The position numbers and the translations under genes are program-made. A DNA stretch of 64,000 bases. Origin: Planctomycetota bacterium (GTDB lineage Bacteria; Planctomycetota; GCA-2746535). Every line of letters starts with the position of its first letter. Positions within the stretch are counted from its first letter, which is position 1. The notes under the pieces were generated by a model that did no database searches, was not told the origin of the DNA, and saw nothing but the letters and a program-made list of their open reading frames with translations. Positions 35,836 through 44,142 of this stretch are shown in pieces. Location: positions 1-64,000 of the forward strand of contig NVWA01000013.1 in NCBI GenBank assembly GCA_002746535.1, read 5' to 3'.

Positions 35836-36410
35836 GTTCTTTATTTTGAAATTAGAAAACAATTAAAAGTCACCAAAAAAGTAGTTTGCGTAAAAAGTAA
35901 GCATATTACTAAGTAATAATAGTGTCGCTTAGCTTTTTGACTCATTCAATTTTTATTAAACTTCTTTACATTATATATGATTAAAAATTACCCCTAATCG
36001 ACAGTTAGACATCTTGCTTTATGCTGTTTTGTAATTTACGTAGCAATTTAATCAATATTATTTATTTTCGAGAATTTCAGCTATTAATTTAAGTTAGATA
36101 TTTTAACAATATAGAAGTCTTTTAATAAATTATACAAGGAAGAAAACCTAGAAAAGAGCCTAATATAAAACTATATTTTACGTTTTGTAAAGTATATTAT
36201 TTAGGCAACTAGAATTATGGGTATTAGGAAAGTAAATCTCTTAAAAATTCACCTTTTTGGTAAATTATTAGGGCGTTTCGAAATCTCATTTTTGCTTAAA
36301 AATGGCTATAAATCGATCTTTTTTCGACCAAATATTTGCGACAATTCGTTTAGCGGATATGGATTCCGTCCCTACCAATATATCGCATCTCAAAAGTATA
36401 GATAATAAAC

Positions 36411-36600
36411 TAGGCGTCAGCCGTAGGTTGGGCTGAGTAATGCGAAGCCCAACATTTTTCCGTCGCCAGAAATTTGACGATTAGAGTGCAATCTATGAAT
36501 ATTTGTGATGTTGCGTTTTAATAAAAAATATTGATTCGTTATTAACTTTATAAGAATGTTGGGCTTCGCATTACTCAGCCCAACCTACGGCTAGCGCCCA
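36411..36600. repeat. 190 bp palindromic element (REP/MITE-like), element 1
   Basis: Bases 36420-36455 and 36556-36591 are a perfect 36 bp inverted repeat separated by 100 bp, and similarity continues imperfectly to 36411 and 36600. Each arm is itself a hairpin, GTTGGGCT (36427-36434) pairing with AGCCCAAC (36446-36453). This two-level symmetry is typical of paired REP-like or small non-autonomous mobile elements. It is clearly richer in GC than the DNA around it. No transposase is present. Confidence 0.75.
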
Positions 36601-36690
36601 TCTTTAAGGGTTTTTAGGGACTGATTTTTAAAAATATATAGTCAGAACTATTTGTTATTTAGACCGTTAGTTTAATTAGAGTAAAGACTC

Positions 36691-36719
36691 TTGACATTAT
36701 TTTCACAAATCATTAAAAG
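36691..36719 (+). promoter_or_regulatory. Candidate promoter of the xseB-ispA-dxs-recA group
   Basis: TTGACA at 36691-36696, a 17 bp spacer and TAAAAG at 36714-36719 form a plausible sigma-70-type promoter 130 bp ahead of xseB. A second candidate -10, TATAAT at 36766-36771, lacks a good -35. Sequence pattern only. Confidence 0.35.
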
Positions 36720-36848
36720 TCTTTTTTATCCTTTTTAAAAAGATGATTAAATGAACGTCCATTCGTATAATATTGCTATTTAATGCAATGCTTTTAGAAT
36801 ACGGCTCAATTTTTGGACACCCTATAAGCCTATAGAAAAGATATAGTT

Positions 36849-37100
36849 ATGGCAAAAAAAAGTTTCGAATCTTCACTGGAAGAGCTAGAAAGCTTAGTTG
36901 AAAAACTAGAAGAAAATTCAGTCTCCTTGGAAGAAACCTTAAAGATGTATGAAAAAGGAATCGCCTTATTTGGCACCTGCGAATCGTTTCTAAAAAAAGC
37001 CGAGGGTAAATTCAAAGTTTTAGTTGGTGAAGAAGAGAAGATTCTCAATTTAAAAGAAACAACCGTAGCAACTTTAGAAGATCTTGAAAGCTCAGACTGA
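36849..37100 (+). CDS. xseB: Exodeoxyribonuclease VII small subunit
   Basis: At 83 residues it has the normal length for XseB, the small helical subunit that joins XseA to degrade single-stranded DNA into oligonucleotides. The family pattern is clear: F-E-S-S-L-E-E-L-E-S-L-V-E-K-L-E near the start, then S-L-E-E-T-L-K-M-Y-E-K-G-I-A-L and C-E-S-F-L-K-K-A-E-G-K in a coiled coil. xseA is not in the window. It heads a plus-strand group, 8 bp before ispA; the xseB-ispA-dxs order is common in bacteria. The ribosome-binding site is weak. Confidence 0.9.
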   Translation: MAKKSFESSLEELESLVEKLEENSVSLEETLKMYEKGIALFGTCESFLKKAEGKFKVLVGEEEKILNLKETTVATLEDLESSD

Positions 37101-37108
37101 ACAAACAA

Positions 37109-38023
37109 ATGAATGAATTAGAATTAAATATTAAAGCGCAGGATTTTAAAAGCGAACTTACTTCACTAGCTTCAACAGTTGAAGATAAATTAAAATCTTT
37201 ACTGCCTACCTCGGATTCATCACCCAATAAAATTCATGAAGCCATGCTATATTCTGTTCTGGCAGGTGGCAAAAGAATTCGTCCTATATTATGTATTCAA
37301 ACAGCAAAACTTTTTTCAGATACTTTATCTGAAGATCTGTTGATCGTAGCTTGTGCACTAGAAATGGTACATACATACAGTTTAATACATGATGACCTAC
37401 CTAGTATGGACGATGATAATTTAAGAAGAGGCAAACCAACAAATCATAAAAAATTCGGAGAAGCATTAGCCATTTTATCTGGAGATGCCCTACTAACTTT
37501 CAGTTTTGAATGTTTATCATCAAAATTAAAAGATGATTCAAAAGCATTAAAATGCATTAAACTATTATCCCACGCATTAGGCACAAATGGCATGATTGGC
37601 GGTCAAGTTCTCGATATAGAGGGTGAAAGACAATCATCACCTACCATTAAAAATGTTGAACAAATTCATAATTGGAAAACCGGCGCATTACTTCAAGCAA
37701 GTATGGCCTTGGGTGCGATCATGTCTGATGCACCTGAAAATGATGTAGAAAATATCAAAGAAATTGGATTATTATTTGGAAGACTTTTCCAAATTACCGA
37801 TGACATTCTTGATATCGAATCAACGTCTCAAGCACTTGGAAAAACAACTAAAAAAGATCTAGATAAAAACAAAATCACTTATCCAAGAGTAATTGGTCTA
37901 GAGAAATCAAAAGTTTTAGCATCCGAATTAGCAGAACAAATAAAAGCTGAAATAGCCGTATATGGTGTTAAAAGCCAGTTTTTAAGCAATTTAGTAGACT
38001 TTATCGTAATTAGAAAACATTAA
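37109..38023 (+). CDS. ispA: Polyprenyl diphosphate synthase (farnesyl/geranylgeranyl type)
   Basis: It condenses isopentenyl diphosphate with allylic diphosphates to make C15-C20 isoprenoid precursors in the cytoplasm. The protein is 304 residues, typical of the family. The first Asp-rich motif DDLPSMDDD is at residues 95-103 and the second, DDILD, at 231-235. G-G-K-R-I-R-P (53-59) binds diphosphate. The long D-D-x4-D-D-D form of the first motif is normal in bacterial short-chain enzymes. Tyr90, upstream of the first motif, suggests a short product, but chain length (FPP or GGPP) cannot be settled by eye. It lies between xseB and dxs, the next isoprenoid gene. Confidence 0.9.
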   Translation: MNELELNIKAQDFKSELTSLASTVEDKLKSLLPTSDSSPNKIHEAMLYSVLAGGKRIRPILCIQTAKLFSDTLSEDLLIVACALEMVHTYSLIHDDLPSMDDDNLRRGKPTNHKKFGEALAILSGDALLTFSFECLSSKLKDDSKALKCIKLLSHALGTNGMIGGQVLDIEGERQSSPTIKNVEQIHNWKTGALLQASMALGAIMSDAPENDVENIKEIGLLFGRLFQITDDILDIESTSQALGKTTKKDLDKNKITYPRVIGLEKSKVLASELAEQIKAEIAVYGVKSQFLSNLVDFIVIRKH

Positions 38024-38041
38024 AGAAAGTATTTTTTTTCA

Positions 38042-39898
38042 ATGAAATTCAAACAACTGGACAAGATTCAATCACCGGCAGATCTTAAAAAATTAAATCG
38101 CGAAGAGCTTGTAGAATTAGCCGAAGACATAAGAAATCGAATCACGTCAGTCATCAACAAAGGTCACCTAGCTACCAACTTAGGTGTCACTGAAATTACG
38201 ATTGCTATTCATTATGTTTTTGATTTCTTAAAAGATAAAGTTATTTTTGATGTAGGTCACAATGTATACCCTCATAAATTAATCACGGGTCGAAATAAAG
38301 ACTTCGAAAGCATTCGAAAAAAAGATGGATTAAGTGGCTATCCAAATCGAAATGAAAGTCCTTACGATTTATTTAATACAGCTCATGCTAGTGCCTCCAT
38401 CTCAACCATGCTTGGGATTCGAGCCGGCTTTGACATCGATAAAAATAATTCTAAAACGGTTGCTATCATTGGCGATGGATCTATGCCCGGCGGCATGTCA
38501 ATGGAAGCATTGAACCAAGCAGGTCACCTAGGTAAAAATATCTTAATTATTTTAAATGATAACGAAATGGCCATTTCACCAACTGTTGGCGCCGTCACAA
38601 ATTCATTGAACCGTTGTCGATCAACAGGCTTTTATCACAAATCACACTCGGCATTGTCAAGTATATCAAGAGCATCCCCCGACTGGATGGGAAAGTCAGT
38701 TCATAAAGTAATTGATTCTCTTAAAAACATGATTGTTCCCGGTCAACTATTCACTGAATTGGGAATCAGATATAGAGGCCCGATTGATGGCCATGATATC
38801 GACCTATTAATCAAAACTCTTGAAGATTTAAAAGATCTAGGTGGTCCTATTCTATTACACGTATTAACGAAAAAAGGTAAAGGTCTCGATAAAGCCCAAG
38901 CTGATCCATTAAAGTATCATGATGGCTTCCCAAGCAAGACACCTTCAACCAGTTTGAAATATCAAGATGTATTTGCAGAAGAATTAATCAATATTGCCAA
39001 CAAACATCCTGAAGTAGTTGCTCTTACGGCAGCCATGGCCACCGGAACAGGGCTTGTGAAATTTCAAGCAGTGCATCCGGATAGATGTTTTGATGTTGGT
39101 ATAGCAGAACAACATGGGGTTGGTTTCGCCGCAGGTTTAGCCGAAACAAAAAAAATTCCGTTCATCGCCATTTACTCTACATTTTTACAAAGAGCCCTCG
39201 ACCAAATTTTTCAAGAATGGGCTTTGCAAGAAGTTTTACACGGCGTCTTTTGTTTAGATAGGTCAGGATTAGTAGGTAGTGATGGTGCTACTCACGGTGG
39301 CGTTTTTGATATTGCTTACTTAAGATCTTTCCCGGGGATGATATTGATGGCTCCGAAAGATGGCGAAGAATTAAGACGCTTAATGTGGTTCGCAACTAAC
39401 AACAAAGGTCTATATGCCATTCGTTATCCGCGGGGTGAAGAAGCTATCATTGAATCCACAGATAATTCACCGATCCAACTGGGTAAAGGTGAATTGTTGC
39501 AAGCAGGTGAAAAGATTGCCTTTTTAGTTTATGGAGCCATGAATACAGAAGCAGCCATTGCTGCAAAAATACTTGAAAAAGAAATTGGCATAAAACCCAC
39601 TATATTTAACATGCGATTCGCTAAACCTGTTGATCATCAAATCATTAAAGATGCCTTTGATCATCACGATGTACTGATCACTCTAGAAGATCATCAGCTA
39701 ATCGGAGGTTTCGGAACAGCTGTTGCTGAATCTATGTTGGAACAAAATCTCGACACAAGGAAATTACATCGAATTGGAATACCTGACAAATTCATTGCCC
39801 ACGCCGAGAGGTCAGAGCAATTTATCATGGCGGGTCTTGATGGAAGCAGCATAGCTAAAACAGTCTCTAAAATAATTGATAGCCCAATACTTACATAG
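38042..39898 (+). CDS. dxs: 1-deoxy-D-xylulose-5-phosphate synthase
   Basis: This thiamine-diphosphate enzyme joins pyruvate and glyceraldehyde 3-phosphate in the first step of the MEP isoprenoid pathway. Its 618 residues are close to E. coli Dxs (620). Visible motifs are H42 in K-G-H-L-A-T-N-L-G, D-V-G-H-N-x-Y-P-H-K (70-79), the ThDP/Mg motif G-D-G (144-146) with N-D-N (172-174), the pyrimidine-domain D-V-G-I-A-E-Q-H-G with its catalytic Glu, and the transketolase C-domain. All key residues seem intact. It follows ispA by 18 bp and precedes recA by 9 bp, so the four genes are probably co-transcribed. Confidence 0.97.
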   Translation: MKFKQLDKIQSPADLKKLNREELVELAEDIRNRITSVINKGHLATNLGVTEITIAIHYVFDFLKDKVIFDVGHNVYPHKLITGRNKDFESIRKKDGLSGYPNRNESPYDLFNTAHASASISTMLGIRAGFDIDKNNSKTVAIIGDGSMPGGMSMEALNQAGHLGKNILIILNDNEMAISPTVGAVTNSLNRCRSTGFYHKSHSALSSISRASPDWMGKSVHKVIDSLKNMIVPGQLFTELGIRYRGPIDGHDIDLLIKTLEDLKDLGGPILLHVLTKKGKGLDKAQADPLKYHDGFPSKTPSTSLKYQDVFAEELINIANKHPEVVALTAAMATGTGLVKFQAVHPDRCFDVGIAEQHGVGFAAGLAETKKIPFIAIYSTFLQRALDQIFQEWALQEVLHGVFCLDRSGLVGSDGATHGGVFDIAYLRSFPGMILMAPKDGEELRRLMWFATNNKGLYAIRYPRGEEAIIESTDNSPIQLGKGELLQAGEKIAFLVYGAMNTEAAIAAKILEKEIGIKPTIFNMRFAKPVDHQIIKDAFDHHDVLITLEDHQLIGGFGTAVAESMLEQNLDTRKLHRIGIPDKFIAHAERSEQFIMAGLDGSSIAKTVSKIIDSPILT

Positions 39899-39907
39899 CA
39901 GAACATT

Positions 39908-40981
39908 ATGACACAAAATTCATCCTCAAAAGATCCTGATAGAAAAGCGGCACTTGATGCTGCTTTGCAACAAGTCGACAAACAATTTGGCAAGGGTTCT
40001 ATAATGAAATTAGGATCCAAAGAAAAAGTAGACGTGCCCAGCATTTCTTCGGGATGTTTATCGCTTGATTTAGCCATTGGCATGGGAGGGTTCCCTAGAG
40101 GTAGAATCATTGAAATATTTGGACAGGAAAGTTCTGGCAAAACAACAGTTGCTTTACATGCCGCAGCAGAAGCTCAACGCAAAGGCGGGGTTGCTGCATT
40201 TGTAGATGCTGAACATGCCTTAGATCCTATTTATGCCAAACGTCTTGGTGTTGATATAAATGAATTACTAATTTCACAGCCGGATTATGGCGAGCAAGCC
40301 ATGGAAATTGTGGAGCTATTAGTCAAGTCAAATGCGGTAGATATAATTGTTGTTGATTCCGTGGCGGCCTTAGTGCCTAAAGCAGAAATAGAAGGAGACT
40401 TTGGTGATAATCATGTAGGTTTACATGCACGTTTAATGTCTCAAGCATTGAGAAAACTTGCTGGCCATGTTTCTAAATCTCGCACATGTCTTATATTCAT
40501 CAATCAAATTAGAATGAACCTGAATAACCTTTATGGTAATCCAGAAACAACGACAGGTGGTATCTCTTTAAAATTTTATGCCTCGGTTAGAATTGAAATT
40601 AGAAGGATCACCACTATTAAAGATGGTGATTTAACAATCGGCAATGTGGTCAAAGCAAAAATAGTCAAAAATAAGATCTCACCTCCATTTAAAACGGCAG
40701 ATTTTGAGATCATGTTCAACAGAGGTATTTCGAATGAAAGCTCGATCATAAACCTTGGCTCAGAAATGAATATCATCGAAAAATCGGGCACATGGTATAC
40801 GTATAATGGGCAACAAATTGGTCATGGTAGAGAAGAAGCTAAAGAGTTCTTGCGAGAAAACCCTGAAATAAAAAATAAATTAATTGAAATAATCAGCAAA
40901 ACATATCAGGAAGTAGAAGCCATTGATTTTGACATGGAAACCGATGATGATAATGAATGGAAAGAAAATTGGGATGAATAA
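39908..40981 (+). CDS. recA: Recombinase RecA
   Basis: RecA forms filaments on single-stranded DNA, drives homologous pairing and triggers LexA-type cleavage. The protein has 357 residues with Walker A GQESSGKT (72-79), [10 protein letters not shown] (147-156), the L1 region [10 protein letters not shown] (162-171) and G-N-P-E-T-T-T-G-G (210-218). The C-terminus is acidic, as usual. The L2 region is unusual: it reads N-L-N-N-L-Y before G-N-P-E, and I-S-L-K-F-Y-A-S follows T-T-G-G where most RecA proteins have N-A or R-A. It is still clearly RecA. No LexA-like box was recognised upstream, consistent with transcription from the xseB promoter. Confidence 0.97.
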   Translation: MTQNSSSKDPDRKAALDAALQQVDKQFGKGSIMKLGSKEKVDVPSISSGCLSLDLAIGMGGFPRGRIIEIFGQESSGKTTVALHAAAEAQRKGGVAAFVDAEHALDPIYAKRLGVDINELLISQPDYGEQAMEIVELLVKSNAVDIIVVDSVAALVPKAEIEGDFGDNHVGLHARLMSQALRKLAGHVSKSRTCLIFINQIRMNLNNLYGNPETTTGGISLKFYASVRIEIRRITTIKDGDLTIGNVVKAKIVKNKISPPFKTADFEIMFNRGISNESSIINLGSEMNIIEKSGTWYTYNGQQIGHGREEAKEFLRENPEIKNKLIEIISKTYQEVEAIDFDMETDDDNEWKENWDE

Positions 40982-41008
40982 ATTATTTTTAAATACTGGA
41001 GAAAACCT

Positions 41009-41803
41009 TTGATAGAAAAACTGGATCTAACTTATAGCCAAGATTTTCCCGAATTCAGGAAGATTGATTTATATATCCCAGAAAAAGATAAAAAAGGGGT
41101 TTTATTTTTCATACATGGCGGTGGTTGGCGCGGTGGCAATAAAGAGCAATGGCGAACTACGGCTCAACGATTTGCTGAAAAAGGATATCTTTGTAGTTCA
41201 ATGAACTATCGCTTTGCCCCTGATTGGAACTTCCCAGCACAAATACAGGATGTTCGTTTAGCTATCGCTTATGTAAAAAGTAAAGCGGGTGAGTTAGGGT
41301 TTCCTGTTAAAAAGATTACGGCAATTGGTTCTTCATCTGGAGGTCACTTAGCTTTATTAGCAGCGACTATTTCCCCGGGTGATTATCTAGGTAGATCAGA
41401 TGATTTAAAAGATGAATACACACAGCCCAAAGCGATTGTTGCCTATTGCCCTGTTGTTTCTATTCGTAGAGATCATTTAAAAGCTGATTTTAATGAATGT
41501 TTAGAAGATTTATTAGGGATAGAAGATGGCGAAGGTGATTTATTGATTCGAGATGGTTCTCCGGTTGAGAGAGTTAAAGACATTGACTGTCCCGTTTTAA
41601 TCTTGCAAGGCACGTCCGATGACTTGACAACATTAGAAATCAATCAAGCCTTTCATGATGAATTAATTGGTGCCAAAGTTGATTCTACTTTTATACCAAT
41701 TGCTGGAGCTAAACATGGCTTTGGATATGGTGTTGAAACGCCAGAACAACGTGAATCCCTCAGACATATTGATGAATTCTTATTAAAGCATGAGAGCCAA
41801 TAA
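41009..41803 (+). CDS. Alpha/beta-hydrolase, BD-FAE/esterase type
   Basis: A 264-residue alpha/beta-hydrolase without a signal peptide. The oxyanion motif HGGGWRGG is at residues 36-43, the nucleophile elbow G-S-S-S-G at 107-111 (Ser109), acid Asp204 or Asp205 in Q-G-T-S-D-D, and His236 in A-K-H-G-F. This is the arrangement of the carboxylesterase/acetylesterase group that includes feruloyl esterase-like and kynurenine formamidase-like enzymes; the substrate is unknown. The start is TTG, chosen because GGAG stands at the right distance and no ATG is near. It follows recA by 27 bp and may be the last gene of that transcript. Confidence 0.85.
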   Translation: MIEKLDLTYSQDFPEFRKIDLYIPEKDKKGVLFFIHGGGWRGGNKEQWRTTAQRFAEKGYLCSSMNYRFAPDWNFPAQIQDVRLAIAYVKSKAGELGFPVKKITAIGSSSGGHLALLAATISPGDYLGRSDDLKDEYTQPKAIVAYCPVVSIRRDHLKADFNECLEDLLGIEDGEGDLLIRDGSPVERVKDIDCPVLILQGTSDDLTTLEINQAFHDELIGAKVDSTFIPIAGAKHGFGYGVETPEQRESLRHIDEFLLKHESQ

Positions 41804-41813
41804 TACTTTTTTG

Positions 41814-42004
41814 CCGGGAGAGCGAACGGTTCGACGCTCGACTGCTAGCTCGTCTTTTCTTTTGATATATTTAGCATTGTGCAAAAGAGGTTGAATTATA
41901 TTGTATCATGCGAGCGGCAACTGTGAACACTACATTTTTTGAAATTGGCTTTGATTAGGTAAAGACGAGCTGGCAGTCGAGCGTCGAACCGTTCGCCCTC
42001 CCGG
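41814..42004. repeat. 190 bp palindromic element, element 2
   Basis: Bases 41814-41857 and 41961-42004 form a 44 bp inverted repeat with about two mismatches and a 103 bp spacer. The arms contain a near-palindromic core CGAACGGTTCG and are far richer in GC than the spacer and flanks. The sequence is unrelated to element 1, but overall size and arm and spacer lengths are almost the same. It fills the gap between two convergent genes, so transcripts from either side would fold it, and it could also act as a two-way terminator. Confidence 0.75.
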
Positions 42005-42037
42005 GAAAAGCTCGCCAAGAAGTCATCAATAATCTAA

Positions 42038-43345
42038 CTAGGGTAATTTGAATTCTTGGTCCCAGTAATTTCGGCCTCTTAGTATAGTCAGCTTAATGTT
42101 TTTAGAGGTTAATTTTGATGCCGCATGCAAGAAGCTTTTTTGGCTATCAATGCGATTGCCATTAATGGCTAAAATAATATCACCTTTACCTATGCTCGAA
42201 AATCCTTTACCATCAATCTTTCTAACGTACAAACCAAAGTCGACTAAAAGAGCATGCTGCTGTTGTCTTAATCGATTGATCACAAAAAACTTAAGGCCAA
42301 TGGTTTTAATTAATTGTTCAGCTTGTTTTATTTGCCATTTCTCACTATCAATAATCTCAACTACAGTATCCATCTTTAACGTCCCTCTTTGCAAATGATA
42401 GGCACCTTTTTCACCGGCATTTAATTCTGCCATTAAAGCCTTTAATTGACTAGCAGATGTTACTTTAACATTATTAAACTTTAAGACGATATCCCCCGGC
42501 AAAAATCGCCCTGACTTCGCTGGTGAATTTAAATAAATATTTTTTAGCACACATTTATTTTTTACATTATGAAAGTCAGCACCAATAGTACCTACTTTAA
42601 TACGTCCATATTTAATAATGTCTTTATAAGCTTTTTGAGCAATGTTTATTGGAATCGCAAACCCAATACCAATATTGGCTCCGGTCGTGGTTTTTATGCT
42701 ACTATTGACACCAATGACTTGACCATTTAAATCTACCAACGGTCCGCCACTATTGCCTGGATTTATGGCAGCCGAAGTTTGCAGGCGATTGCCTTCTCTA
42801 TATTTTGCGCTGATGATCCCCTGAGTAACTGTATTTGAAAAACCATAGGGATTGCCAACCGCCAATACCCAATCACCGACCTGTACCTTAGTGGAATTCC
42901 CAAAGGTTAGTGGTTTCAATCTTGCCGCTGATATTTTTAAAATTGCAATATCAAGCTTTTGATCACCCCCAATAAATTTCGCTAAAAGTTGTCTACCATC
43001 CTGCAATGTAATCTTAGCCTCTTCGCTATTGGCAACCACGTGGTAATTCGTAATAATATGTCCGTCGGTATCAACAATAAAACCCGTACCATCACCGGTC
43101 TTAACTTTCTTTTTAATTCTTCTAAATCGTTTTCTTCTTAAATTTAAAAATCCTGCTAATCCATAAGGGTCCTCAATATATTCTTTCGTTTCGAACACTT
43201 CAATAGACACAACACCGGAAGATACTTGCTTGGCAATTTTTCTAAATACCTGTGAAAATTCACGCAACTCTTTAATTTTACTTTTGTCTTCAGAAGCTAA
43301 TGAGACAAATAAAAACAGAAATGAAAGACAATAAATTATCTTCAT
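42038..43345 (-). CDS. Periplasmic serine protease DegP/HtrA family
   Basis: A trypsin-like protease and chaperone that handles misfolded envelope proteins. The 435 residues begin with a signal peptide (MKIIYCLSFLFLFVSLAS). The protease domain covers about 40-245 with the triad His102 (T-N-Y-H-V-V), Asp132 (L-D-I-A-I-L) and Ser199 (N-P-G-N-S-G-G-P). Two PDZ domains follow at about 250-335 and 345-435, the second more diverged. The basic stretch R-R-K-R-F-R-R-I-K-K-K-V-K near residue 75 sits in the LA-loop region. GGAG precedes the ATG. About 100 bp separates it from bioD upstream, room for its own promoter. A giant exported protein would be a natural client, but that is inference. Confidence 0.93.
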   Translation of the reverse strand: MKIIYCLSFLFLFVSLASEDKSKIKELREFSQVFRKIAKQVSSGVVSIEVFETKEYIEDPYGLAGFLNLRRKRFRRIKKKVKTGDGTGFIVDTDGHIITNYHVVANSEEAKITLQDGRQLLAKFIGGDQKLDIAILKISAARLKPLTFGNSTKVQVGDWVLAVGNPYGFSNTVTQGIISAKYREGNRLQTSAAINPGNSGGPLVDLNGQVIGVNSSIKTTTGANIGIGFAIPINIAQKAYKDIIKYGRIKVGTIGADFHNVKNKCVLKNIYLNSPAKSGRFLPGDIVLKFNNVKVTSASQLKALMAELNAGEKGAYHLQRGTLKMDTVVEIIDSEKWQIKQAEQLIKTIGLKFFVINRLRQQQHALLVDFGLYVRKIDGKGFSSIGKGDIILAINGNRIDSQKSFLHAASKLTSKNIKLTILRGRNYWDQEFKLP

Positions 43346-43449
43346 ACTTTACTCCAAATTAAATTAAGAATTTGATAACTATACTTTTACAATAAAAAAC
43401 GGTAGTTACTACGAAAGACTTCAATAATGGTTAAATCAAAAATGGAAAT

Positions 43450-44142
43450 TTAACATTGTTCTAATATTTTTTCAGCAATACATTTGAAATTATTAGACTC
43501 AAAATCTTCATCATACTCCATTTGACCTAACACTTCTAAGCCACTGACTCTTTCAATTTCATGAGCATTGGATTTAACGGCACAAGAAAAAAGTTCGCGA
43601 TCACCCTGATTGGGTTGATTTAAAACGACTCCAAGAATTGGAATATCTTTCTCTTGTAATTTATCTAGGGTTAACAAAGTGTGATTGACTGTACCTAAAT
43701 CAAAATGGGCAACGACTATAACAGGTAATTTTAAATCACTCATAAGATCGATCATCATTTTATTCTCGGTGATGGGCACCATCAAACCTCCAGCCCCTTC
43801 AATGACGGATAAATCATTTTGGCTGATCAAGGAATTAGTCTCTTTTAGAATTTGTGAATAATCAATGACTTTATTTTCTGCTAAAGCAGATATATAAGGA
43901 GAGGCGGGTTCTATATATTCAAGTATTGAAGAACAATGAAAATTATTTAAGGATGCCAATTCTTTTTTAATAAATTCGAAATCTTCATTTAAGGTATCTA
44001 CGCCGGTGGCAATTGGTTTGATATATGATAATTTTTTATCTAAGAGCCTACTAGCTAACTGAAAACAAATACCCGCAGCAATATAGGTCTTCCCAACATC
44101 AGTGCCGGTACCGGTTATAAAAATTGATTTATGCAATATCAA
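43450..44142 (-). CDS. bioD: Dethiobiotin synthetase
   Basis: BioD carboxylates 7,8-diaminononanoate with CO2 and ATP to close the ureido ring of dethiobiotin, the step before biotin synthase. The 230 residues show the P-loop GTGTDVGKT (11-19), K-P-I-A-T-G-V-D-T and E-G-A-G-G-L-M-V-P, the expected ATP and substrate motifs. Its ATG overlaps the TGA of the upstream 924-residue gene by four bases, which implies translational coupling. No other biotin gene is in the window, so it is separated from the rest of the pathway. Confidence 0.93.
   Translation of the reverse strand: MILHKSIFITGTGTDVGKTYIAAGICFQLASRLLDKKLSYIKPIATGVDTLNEDFEFIKKELASLNNFHCSSILEYIEPASPYISALAENKVIDYSQILKETNSLISQNDLSVIEGAGGLMVPITENKMMIDLMSDLKLPVIVVAHFDLGTVNHTLLTLDKLQEKDIPILGVVLNQPNQGDRELFSCAVKSNAHEIERVSGLEVLGQMEYDEDFESNNFKCIAEKILEQC

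Larger units (their letters stand above)
35836..36848. other. 1 kb divergent intergenic region
   Basis: AT-rich DNA between the giant gene (minus) and xseB (plus). It carries the palindromic element at 36411-36600 and must contain both promoters. On the minus strand TATAAT reads at 35975-35970 without a convincing -35 box. An imperfect palindrome ATTACTAAGTAAT lies at about 35908-35920, upstream of the giant gene. A 62-codon plus-strand ORF at 36217-36405 has no coding signature. I see no tRNA. Confidence 0.6.

Noticed and set aside
36217..36405. 62-codon plus-strand ORF in the long divergent region
   Set aside because: No domain, no good ribosome-binding site, and low-complexity AT-rich sequence; it is probably chance.
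35836..36848. Possible tRNA or other RNA gene in the long divergent gap
   Set aside because: No cloverleaf or known RNA motif could be built; the only strong structure is the palindromic element.
39694..40140. 148-codon minus-strand ORF across the dxs-recA junction
   Set aside because: Antisense to two well-conserved genes with no signature of its own.
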